Positions 1 to 6,459 of a stretch of DNA of 9,050 bases are shown here, in pieces (position 1 is the stretch's first letter; the number at the start of each line of letters is the position of its first letter). The DNA comes from Candidatus Latescibacteria bacterium 4484_7. Lineage in GTDB: Bacteria; Krumholzibacteriota; Krumholzibacteriia; Krumholzibacteriales; Krumholzibacteriaceae. The notes beneath the pieces are model-generated. The model was not told the DNA's origin, ran no database searches, and was given only the letters and a program-made list of their open reading frames with translations. The stretch spans positions 1 through 9,050 of the forward strand of contig NATK01000125.1 in the NCBI GenBank assembly GCA_002085285.1. Reading direction: 5' to 3'. The position numbers and the translations under genes are program-made.

Positions 1-1
1 T

Positions 2-3000
2 TTCCTTGGAGAGATTTCGCTGTCGAAGAGGGATTTCGCCAAAGCGGCCGAGAAGCTCGGGAGCGCAGCAGGCAAGTTCCTTCAGGCGCGGGACACGCTG
101 TCCGCCGTATTTTCGATCCTGCCTCTCGTCTCCTGTGAGCTCTCGCTTGCCAGATTCGATGAAGCCGCAAAGGATGTGGATAGGTTGAAGATGTTTGTTG
201 CAGTCGTTGCGGCTCGCTGCGCACTTGGGGGCTCGGCAAGCGCGACTGGCGGGCGTGAATCCGGCATTCTGAGGCTCGAGCTCGAGTGCAATCTGGCCGA
301 GGCCGAGTGCCTCAATTCATGCGACAGGCTTGAAGAAGCCGATTCGCTATATCGCTTCGTTATGGAGGAGTGTGCGGCGAATGGGATGAACGCCCTAAGG
401 CTGAGAGGGCTACTTGGATACGGGCGCCTCCTCGAAAAACGCGAGCTTCTCGACAGGGCGCGTTCGGTCTATGAAGAAGCTGCATCCATCGCTGAGGGGC
501 TGCATTTCTCTCTGAGCATGACTGCGGCGATGAACAATCTCGGGCAGGTCGAGATCGGAATGGCAAACGGGGCGGAAGGTCGAAGACATCTGCTGGCGGC
601 TAAATCTCATGCCGAATCGTGCGGGATGAAGTGGCTCGAGGGAAATATCTTCTATGGGCTGGGTTCCTCATACGAGGCTGAAGGAGACCGCAATGAAGCG
701 ATGAAATATTTTCTCCTGTCCGAATCTGCGCACAGGGCGCAGGGAAACCTCTGGGGAGAGCTCGGTGCGAGTCTTAGGGTGGCCTATATACTGTTCGAGG
801 ACGCCGATTATGAAAAGGCGTTGGAGCGGTATGGCTACTGCATAGCGAAATACGAAGAGATAGGGAGTGATTACGGGCTGGGATGGGCGGTCGGCGGTAG
901 GGCGATCTGCGAGCACAACATGGGGATGCTGTCCGCAGCGGAGCGTGACTACGATAGATGCCTGCGTATCAGGAGGAGGCTCGGTGACAGGCGCGGTGCG
1001 GTATGGGCCATTTCTTCGCTCGGCATGGTTTATGACATCGAGGGCGCATACGGCAAGTCATTGGCATGTTACTTCGAGGCCTTGAAGATTGCAGAAGATC
1101 TGGGGGATTGGCGGGGAGCTGGCAAGGCCTACTTCGGGGTAGGTTCGGCGTACTACTACCTCGGAGCTCTGAACAAATCGAAAGAGAACTACGAAAGGGC
1201 CTTCGAGCTCGCAGTCAGAGTGAACGACCGGGAACTTCAATATAGGGCCGCAAGCGGTCTGGGCTCGGTCTATTCGAAGACGGGTCGGTTCGGTACAGCC
1301 GAGGGTTACTACTTGATGTGTCTCAGATTGAGCAGGGATCTGTCATCTCCGGTGGGTGTGGCGTGGGCGAACATGAACCTCGCATCCCTGTATGTAGAGA
1401 TGGGACATATCTCGGAGGCAAGGGAATATCTGGCGAGCTCTCGAGATATTGCTCGAAAGTACCGCTGCAGGCATATCGAGGCGCGATTGGCATACCTCGC
1501 TTCGAAGATCGAGGTCAACGAGGCGAAGAAGATGACATGTCTCGATGAAGCTCTGAAGATTGCCGGGGAAGTATCGGTTCCCGAGATCCAGTGGAGGGCC
1601 CTGAGCGACATCGGAGCAATATACCACTCGAGAGGAGATGTGGCCGAGGCGCTCGCCTACCAGGAAAGGGCGATGTCGATCGTAGAAGGCATGGTGGATG
1701 GGATGGGGATGATAGAACTCAAGTCCGAGCTTATGGCTTCGTCTCTTCTTGCTTTCGATAGGGCGATCCGGTATGCCCTCGAATCGACTGGTCCCAGGGC
1801 GTCGGGCAAAGACGACGCCGCAATAGCAAAGGCCTTTTCATACCTTGAAAGGAAGAGACGCCTTTCGATCGAGCTGCTCGTTTCCGCCTCACGGGGAGAA
1901 GTTTCACAGAGCACGACACATGCGGAGAGAAATACGCGCGGGAGAGAGCTTCGAGGCAGAATATCTCTTCTCCAATCGAGATTGCAGAGTCCTTTCCTTT
2001 CCCCCGCGGAGTGGGAAGGGACGAACGAGGAGATCGCGAGGCTCGAGAGGGAATTGGAGATGTTGAGGCTTTCCGCTAAGGTGAGAGCGAAAGGGATCGA
2101 CAGAGCGAATGTCTTTGATCCAGACGCAGCCCGGTCGAAACTAAGTCCCGGTGAGGTTGTGCTTTCGTATTTTCTCTCCGATGGTTTCTCATGCCTTTTT
2201 CTGCTCGACAGAGAGGGGCTCGAGCTATTCAGATTGAAAGACGGCAGGATGATCGAGAAAAAAATCGATCGTTTTCTTGAGATCTTCGATTCGGGATTCT
2301 CGCTGCCGGCGCCGGCCGAATCGTCCGATGGACGCATGCCCCGTAGAGATGTCCCCTCGGCGGTTGGGATTTCCGAAGGCGGCGCTTTTTCTTCCAAAAT
2401 CTTCGAGGCGGCGGCATCGAGCCTGTACGATGAATTGATCGGAGCCGCCTCGGATTCGATATCCCCGCATGCACATTTGATCATCATTCCCGACAAGCGC
2501 CTGTCGGACGTTCCGTTTTCTATCCTGATGAAAAACGGCAAATGCCTCGTAAGAGAGCATGCGATCTATTTCGTTCCGTCGGTTCAGAGCCTCCTCATCT
2601 TGAGAGAACGGGAGGAGGAGCGTGTCGCCGAGGCCAATGGCAGGAAAGACATGCTCGATATGGCAGCCTTCGGTTGTGTGGGGACGAATCAACGAGAACT
2701 GGATAGGGCAGAGCGCTTTTTCCCCTTCACCGCTGCCCCTGTGGAGAGGCTGAGGAATGCGGATATTGAGGCGAGAAACGTTGCGGGGATCTTTGCCCGT
2801 TCGCTTGCCCTCACCGGCAGTGAGGCGACGGAGACCGCTTTCAAGAGATTTCCCCTGACGAAGGCGAGGATACTGCATATGGCATCGCACTGCTATGTCA
2901 GCGAAGACGACGTGAGAAGGTCTTTCATTGTGATGAACCGGGATACGACCACCAACGGCCCGGATGACGGCATTGTGCAGTGGGGCGAAATACTCGAGCT

Positions 3001-3445
3001 CGATGTGCGCTCCGACCTTGTCGTTCTTTCAGGCTGCCGCTCTGCGAAGGGGGCGGTATCCAACGGGATGGGTATAGAAGGTTTGGGCAACGCCTTCATT
3101 TATGCCGGTTCCAATTGCGTGCTGGCCTCGCTCTTCGACGTTCCCGACGTCGAAGCCTCGCGTTTTATGGATCTTTTCTACAGACAGGTCGCAAAGGGGG
3201 TCGGATTCGCCGACGCGTTGAGATTCGCTCAGCTCAAGGCGGCGGCATCGAGTGGAGCAATATCGAGGCCTTCGGTCTGGGGAGGATTCGTTCTAATCGG
3301 TGAAGCGGGAGTGAATCCTATGCTCACGGGAGTCTCAAGGACGGGCGGCCATTCAACCGGTTCGGTTCGTGACGCTTTCTATGTTTTTATTTTATTTGCT
3401 GCGTCACTTTTCCTATTTTTGATGATCAGGTATGATCGAACTTGA
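2..3445 (+). CDS. TPR-CHAT protein: caspase-like peptidase with TPR array and C-terminal membrane anchor (5' partial)
   Basis: The frame is open from base 2, and the bases before the first in-window GTG (176) already encode TPR-like helices (e.g. RDFAKAAEKLGSAAGKF), so the true start lies upstream. The visible part is 1147 residues. Bases about 20-1700 encode many TPR units of about 40 residues with the usual pattern (ALKIAEDLGD, AYFGVGSAYYYLG). A charged helical connector follows (about 1800-2090), then a CHAT domain (about 2390-3300) marked by LIIIPDKRLSDVPFSIL, the histidine of HMASHCY (codon 2888) and the cysteine of VVLSGCRSAKG (codon 3035), ending with PSVWGGFVLIG. These match the CHAT His-Cys dyad, so it should be an active cysteine peptidase; targets are unknown. 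Bases about 3377-3427 encode one hydrophobic helix followed by RYDRT, a tail-anchor arrangement. The sigma and anti-sigma genes follow closely, implying an operon and a regulatory target. Family call is firm; the role is inference. Confidence 0.93.
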   Translation, partial: FLGEISLSKRDFAKAAEKLGSAAGKFLQARDTLSAVFSILPLVSCELSLARFDEAAKDVDRLKMFVAVVAARCALGGSASATGGRESGILRLELECNLAEAECLNSCDRLEEADSLYRFVMEECAANGMNALRLRGLLGYGRLLEKRELLDRARSVYEEAASIAEGLHFSLSMTAAMNNLGQVEIGMANGAEGRRHLLAAKSHAESCGMKWLEGNIFYGLGSSYEAEGDRNEAMKYFLLSESAHRAQGNLWGELGASLRVAYILFEDADYEKALERYGYCIAKYEEIGSDYGLGWAVGGRAICEHNMGMLSAAERDYDRCLRIRRRLGDRRGAVWAISSLGMVYDIEGAYGKSLACYFEALKIAEDLGDWRGAGKAYFGVGSAYYYLGALNKSKENYERAFELAVRVNDRELQYRAASGLGSVYSKTGRFGTAEGYYLMCLRLSRDLSSPVGVAWANMNLASLYVEMGHISEAREYLASSRDIARKYRCRHIEARLAYLASKIEVNEAKKMTCLDEALKIAGEVSVPEIQWRALSDIGAIYHSRGDVAEALAYQERAMSIVEGMVDGMGMIELKSELMASSLLAFDRAIRYALESTGPRASGKDDAAIAKAFSYLERKRRLSIELLVSASRGEVSQSTTHAERNTRGRELRGRISLLQSRLQSPFLSPAEWEGTNEEIARLERELEMLRLSAKVRAKGIDRANVFDPDAARSKLSPGEVVLSYFLSDGFSCLFLLDREGLELFRLKDGRMIEKKIDRFLEIFDSGFSLPAPAESSDGRMPRRDVPSAVGISEGGAFSSKIFEAAASSLYDELIGAASDSISPHAHLIIIPDKRLSDVPFSILMKNGKCLVREHAIYFVPSVQSLLILREREEERVAEANGRKDMLDMAAFGCVGTNQRELDRAERFFPFTAAPVERLRNADIEARNVAGIFARSLALTGSEATETAFKRFPLTKARILHMASHCYVSEDDVRRSFIVMNRDTTTNGPDDGIVQWGEILELDVRSDLVVLSGCRSAKGAVSNGMGIEGLGNAFIYAGSNCVLASLFDVPDVEASRFMDLFYRQVAKGVGFADALRFAQLKAAASSGAISRPSVWGGFVLIGEAGVNPMLTGVSRTGGHSTGSVRDAFYVFILFAASLFLFLMIRYDRT

Positions 3446-3472
3446 TTGCGAGTGGATTGTCAGGATTTTGGT

Positions 3473-4078
3473 GTGTCAAAAACCGTTATCCAGGGGTCTA
3501 ACGTCTTGAATGGAGAATTGGAAAATCTCTCCGATGAGGAAATCGCAGCCGAGCTCTCGAGGGAGTTCAGGGAGGATTGGTTCAAAGAGCTTTTCGAGAG
3601 GTACGAGAAGAGAGTTTACCTTTGGTGTTTCAGGTACACACACAATGTAGATGACGCGGTGGATCTTTCGCAGGAGGTTTTTTTGAGGCTCTACAGGGGC
3701 ATTGAGGGGTACGAGGGGCAGTCGAGTTTTTCGACGTGGGTTTATGTGATAACCAGAAATTGCTGCATCGACGAGTTGAACAGAAAAAGGAACATCTGGT
3801 CCAAGAGAATGCAACCTATGGACGAACTCGATGGTGCGAGGCATGAAGAATGGAGTTCGTTTTTCGATATGAAAAGGGTCGAAAGCATTCTCGAGATGGC
3901 CAGAGAGAGGATGAGCGCTGAAGAGCTTGATGCTTTCGTTTTGCACTACAGAGATGCATTGAGCGTGAAGGAAGTAACGAAGGTGCTTGGCTGCAGGAAC
4001 GCCACTGGCGCGAGGGCGTTGATTCAGAGCGCCAGAAGGAAATTCAGGAAGATGGTAGAGAGGCTGAAAGATGGTTGA
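3473..4078 (+). CDS. ECF-type RNA polymerase sigma factor
   Basis: Sigma-70 family protein of extracytoplasmic-function size, about 201 residues from GTG 3473. Region 2 spans residues about 36-106, with the core-binding motif DAVDLSQEVFLRLYRG and the -10 recognition segment FSTWVYVITRNCCIDELNRKR near residues 86-106. A region 4 helix-turn-helix spans about 148-196 (MSAEELDAFVLHYRDALSV, then KEVTKVLGC), but its recognition helix (NATGARALIQSARRKF) departs from the usual TVKSRLxRAR pattern, so the -35 preference may be unusual. Start is uncertain: GTG 3473 has AGGA at 3462-3465 and TTG 3506 has AGGGG at 3492-3496; TTG 3446 touches the preceding stop and lacks a clear ribosome site. It sits 27 bases after the CHAT gene and overlaps the anti-sigma gene by 8 bases, so all three are probably co-transcribed. 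Regulon and signal are not visible. Confidence 0.9.
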   Translation: MSKTVIQGSNVLNGELENLSDEEIAAELSREFREDWFKELFERYEKRVYLWCFRYTHNVDDAVDLSQEVFLRLYRGIEGYEGQSSFSTWVYVITRNCCIDELNRKRNIWSKRMQPMDELDGARHEEWSSFFDMKRVESILEMARERMSAEELDAFVLHYRDALSVKEVTKVLGCRNATGARALIQSARRKFRKMVERLKDG

Positions 4079-4844
4079 AAGCGGCTGGAACAGGCATCTG
4101 GACATATCGGAACTCGAGAGCCTTCTCGACGGTTCGTTGAGCAGCGAAGAAGAGAACCGCTTGAGAGGCCATATCGACGAATGCTCGAGGTGCAGGCTGG
4201 AGCTCGCCATGCTGGCGAGGTTCAGGGAGGTGGACAAAGACGCAGAGCTCGAGAAAGAAGCGAGGTGGGGCGAGGCGTCTCGAAGGCTCGACGATTGGGA
4301 GGAGGCTTTGTTCGAAGAACGGGAGAGAGTCGAGGCGGGTGGACCCGGCGAGGTTGCAGCTCTGAGCGGCGCTGAAGGGAGTCCCGGCGCAGACACCGGA
4401 CATGGGCGTTACTGGAGAGATGCCCTCGGCGGTTGGCTTGCCCCTGCCGCGGCTCTTGTGGCTGTGATATTGATTTTCCTCGCAATCGGGAGGTCACCTC
4501 GAGGGAAGTTCCTCGAGAACGGCGGCGTTGTGAGGGGCGTTTCCGCTGAGAAATCTTCAATAGAACTCGTCGCACCGCTTGGAGAGCTAAAGAGCCTGCC
4601 AGACACATTCAGATGGCGGGCAAAGGAGCCTGCGGATTATTTCGCGATCGATGTTTTCACCTCCGACCTCGAGAGCGTCGTTTCAACACCGGAGGTTGAA
4701 AACCCGTGGTGGGCCGTGCCAGATTCCTTGAGAAGCCGTATCGAGGGCGGCACGATCTATATCTGGAACGTAAAGGGCTACAAAGGGCTCGAGCGCAGCG
4801 CATCGTCAAAAAACGGATGGTTCAGGGTAACCGAAGTGAAATGA
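4071..4844 (+). CDS. Membrane-anchored zf-HC2 (ZAS-type) anti-sigma factor
   Basis: 257-residue probable anti-sigma factor for the sigma gene it overlaps. The N-terminal domain carries a zinc-binding pattern: H34-x3-C38-x2-C41, with H9 placed 25 residues before H34, as in the ZAS domain that clamps ECF sigma factors. Residues about 55-90 are highly charged and helical; about 89-115 are rich in Gly, Ala, Ser and Pro and look flexible. One transmembrane helix follows (about 122-140, LAPAAALVAVILIFLAIG), predicting an N-in/C-out protein. The outer part (about 162-257; IELVAPLGELKSLPDTFRW, ADYFAIDVF, GGTIYIWNVKGY) has the spacing of a small beta-sandwich, FN3-like sensor domain, an inference from pattern only. 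Its ATG lies inside the sigma stop region (8-base overlap, GAGAGG at 4058-4063), suggesting translational coupling and matched dosage. No protease other than the upstream CHAT protein is present nearby to release the sigma factor. Confidence 0.87.
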   Translation: MVESGWNRHLDISELESLLDGSLSSEEENRLRGHIDECSRCRLELAMLARFREVDKDAELEKEARWGEASRRLDDWEEALFEERERVEAGGPGEVAALSGAEGSPGADTGHGRYWRDALGGWLAPAAALVAVILIFLAIGRSPRGKFLENGGVVRGVSAEKSSIELVAPLGELKSLPDTFRWRAKEPADYFAIDVFTSDLESVVSTPEVENPWWAVPDSLRSRIEGGTIYIWNVKGYKGLERSASSKNGWFRVTEVK

Positions 4845-5052
4845 CGAGAGTCGGTCGTAGAACAAGATCATACATGGCAATCGAAATAAGCGATGATAGA
4901 GGGCGTGATAATGGCTATCGCATTTGCTTCCGAGACTGACACCTCCTGGTGAAAATTCGAGTCTTGACCTTCAAACCTATCCCGCACCCAAAGATTGAAT
5001 CTCGGACCTTGGCGATTCTCCTTTGGAAAGGAAAACGGAAGATACATCCCAA

Positions 5053-5068
5053 CCCCTGTTAGCAGGGG
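5053..5068. other. GC-rich hairpin, CCCCTG-TTAG-CAGGGG
   Basis: A perfect six-base-pair inverted repeat with a TTAG tetraloop. There is no T-run on the right side (GGTCACC follows), so it is not a textbook intrinsic terminator for the upstream operon on the + strand. It could be a weak terminator, an RNA structure in a leader, or a protein-binding palindrome. The symmetry is certain; the function is not. Confidence 0.35.
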
Positions 5069-5122
5069 GGTCACCTTGCCTATTCCTGTTCCCGTATCTT
5101 GCATCGAAATTTATTTACCTCG

Positions 5123-5138
5123 TGGCACGCTTTTAGTA
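5123..5138 (+). promoter_or_regulatory. Weak sigma-54-like promoter element (candidate)
   Basis: TGGCACG at 5123-5129 matches the sigma-54 -24 consensus exactly. At the correct spacing, 5134-5138 reads TAGTA where TTGCA is expected, so the conserved -12 GC is GT. It lies about 90 bases before the peptidase ATG. The missing -12 cytosine makes this a tentative call that may be chance. Confidence 0.15.
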
Positions 5139-5215
5139 GAGTGACATTCGTCCGTTTGATAATGTGTGCAGAGTCATTCCATTGAGGATCAATTAAACGT
5201 TACCCGGGTAAGAGT

Positions 5216-5220
5216 GGAGG
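5216..5220 (+). promoter_or_regulatory. Ribosome binding site for the M24 peptidase
   Basis: GGAGG ends six bases before ATG 5227. This strong Shine-Dalgarno sequence fixes the start of the peptidase gene. Confidence 0.75.
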
Positions 5221-5226
5221 CGAAAG

Positions 5227-6414
5227 ATGGACGTAAAGGCTATTCAGGCAGCGCTTAAGGAGAAGAGCATCGATGGTTGGCTCTTCTACGATTTTCACAA
5301 TCGTGACCATCTCGCATATCGAATTCTCGATCTCGATTTCGAGAAGATGACATCGCGTAGATGGTTCTACTACATACCGGCGGTGGGCGATCCGATCCGC
5401 CTCGTTTCGAGCGTAGAACCGAGCAGGCTCGATAAGCTCCCCGGCGAAAAGGTGTTCTATCTCTCGTGGAAAGAACTTCACGAGAAGCTTCGTGAGGTGA
5501 TCGGCGAGCCCAAGACGATCGCAATGCAGTATTCGCCGCTGAACAATATTCCATACGTTTCCATCGTCGACGGGGGCGTTGTCGAGCTCATAAGGAGTCT
5601 GGGGCATGAGGTTGTTTCGTCGGCGGATCTAGTGCAGCAGTTCGAGGCGATCATAGACGAGGCCGGCCGCCTCAGTCATGTGAAGGCCGGCGAAAAGATG
5701 CAGCGCATCAAGAACGAGGCGTTCGAAGAGATCGGCAAGGCGGTGAGAGAGGGCCGTGAGGTGACCGAGTACGACGTACAGCAGTTCATAATGAAGCGTT
5801 ACGACGAAGAGGGCCTCACCTGCGACAACGAACCTCCCATCGTGGGGATAAACGAACATCCCGCCGATCCACACTTCGAGCCGAAGAAGGAAGGCTCGTA
5901 CGTATTCAAGAAGGGCGATACTGTACTCATAGATCTCTGGGCGAAGCTCAAGGAGCCGGGCTCGATATTCTACGACATTACCTGGTGCGGCTACGTCGGA
6001 GAAGATCCGCCGGCGAAGTACGTGGAGATATTCAACGTCGTCAGAGATGCCCGCAACGCCGCTGTGGATTTCGTGCGCGATCGCTTCGCTAAGGGAGTGC
6101 CGTGCCACGGCTGGGAGGTCGATGACGTCTGTAGAAACGTCGTGCGGGAGGCGGGTTATGGAGACTACTTCATCCACCGTACCGGCCATTCGATAGGTGA
6201 AGAGGTGCACGGAAACGGCGTTAATATAGACAATCTAGAGACGAAGGACGAGCGTCTGCTCGTCCCGGGCATCTGCTTTTCCATCGAGCCAGGGATATAT
6301 CTCAAGGGCGAAATGGCCGTGCGCACAGAGATCGACTGTTTCATCAAGCAGGATGGTGAAGTCGTCATCTATGGCGACATGCAGGATGAGCTGATCAAAT
6401 TAAAGGTCGATTGA
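5227..6414 (+). CDS. M24 family metallopeptidase (Xaa-Pro aminopeptidase/dipeptidase type)
   Basis: 395-residue cytoplasmic protein with no signal peptide. The N-terminal half (about 1-145) is the creatinase-like domain that precedes the catalytic pita-bread fold in aminopeptidase P and prolidase relatives. The catalytic half (about 155-390) shows all five expected metal ligands: D236 (VLIDLW), D250 (FYDITW), H321 (HRTGHSIG), E354 (SIEPGIY) and E368 (VRTEID), with the accessory H328. The enzyme probably removes residues N-terminal to proline or splits X-Pro dipeptides, using two metal ions; exact specificity cannot be read. The two aspartates are 14 apart rather than the usual 11, reflecting a short insertion (KLKEPGSIFY), and Trp replaces the common Gly after the first Asp, as in a divergent subfamily. 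It is followed 45 bases later by a sodium symporter gene, suggesting joint use in peptide or amino-acid salvage. Confidence 0.92.
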   Translation: MDVKAIQAALKEKSIDGWLFYDFHNRDHLAYRILDLDFEKMTSRRWFYYIPAVGDPIRLVSSVEPSRLDKLPGEKVFYLSWKELHEKLREVIGEPKTIAMQYSPLNNIPYVSIVDGGVVELIRSLGHEVVSSADLVQQFEAIIDEAGRLSHVKAGEKMQRIKNEAFEEIGKAVREGREVTEYDVQQFIMKRYDEEGLTCDNEPPIVGINEHPADPHFEPKKEGSYVFKKGDTVLIDLWAKLKEPGSIFYDITWCGYVGEDPPAKYVEIFNVVRDARNAAVDFVRDRFAKGVPCHGWEVDDVCRNVVREAGYGDYFIHRTGHSIGEEVHGNGVNIDNLETKDERLLVPGICFSIEPGIYLKGEMAVRTEIDCFIKQDGEVVIYGDMQDELIKLKVD

Positions 6415-6446
6415 ACGCGTGTCTGATGGCAGAGGATTTTTTCCGT

Positions 6447-6453
6447 AAGGGGG
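6447..6453 (+). promoter_or_regulatory. Ribosome binding site for the symporter
   Basis: AAGGGGG ends six bases before ATG 6460. It supports this ATG over any other start in the 45-base spacer after the peptidase stop. Confidence 0.6.
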
Positions 6454-6459
6454 CTTTGG

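Larger units (their letters stand above)
4845..5226. other. Intergenic region between the signalling block and the peptidase operon
   Basis: This 382-base gap separates the anti-sigma stop from the M24 peptidase start. It is more AT-rich towards its right half, as expected for a promoter region. I see an imperfect hairpin at 4890-4921, a clean 6-bp hairpin at 5053-5068, a sigma-54-like -24 element at 5123-5129 with a weak -12 partner, a possible extended -10 (TG-A-TAATGT) at 5157-5165 without a good -35, and a Shine-Dalgarno at 5216-5220. A 78-codon frame on the minus strand (4868-5104) has no recognisable family. No tRNA or repeat was seen. Confidence 0.6.

Noticed and set aside
1657..2541. 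Long minus-strand open frame (294 codons) inside the CHAT gene
   Set aside because: It is a shadow of the confidently coding plus-strand TPR-CHAT frame; the translation is Ser/Arg-rich and has no domain pattern.
3476..4396. 306-codon minus-strand open frame over the sigma and anti-sigma genes
   Set aside because: It overlaps two genes with clear conserved motifs; the product is low-complexity Ser/Leu/Pro with no recognisable family.
2..4844. Type III-E CRISPR (Craspase) or gasdermin defence locus
   Set aside because: Both can involve TPR-CHAT or CHAT proteases, but no gRAMP effector, CRISPR repeats or gasdermin-like gene is in the window. Sequence to the left of base 1 would be needed to exclude them fully.
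4890..4921. Hairpin after the anti-sigma gene as a terminator
   Set aside because: The arms (GCGA..TAG with CTATCGC) need a three-base bulge and a 15-base loop, and no T-run follows, so it is not supported as an intrinsic terminator.
4868..5104. 78-codon minus-strand frame in the intergenic gap
   Set aside because: Codon choice is not absurd and a GAGGT lies 12 bases before the start, but that spacing is long, the protein resembles no family I know, and it is the only minus-strand candidate in a plus-strand region. Conservation in related genomes would revive it.
5137..5165. Sigma-70 promoter with extended -10 TG-A-TAATGT
   Set aside because: The -10 is fair, but at 17 bases spacing the -35 is TAGAGT, and the TTGACA-like GTGACA at 5141-5146 is only 13 bases away; too weak to list as a promoter.
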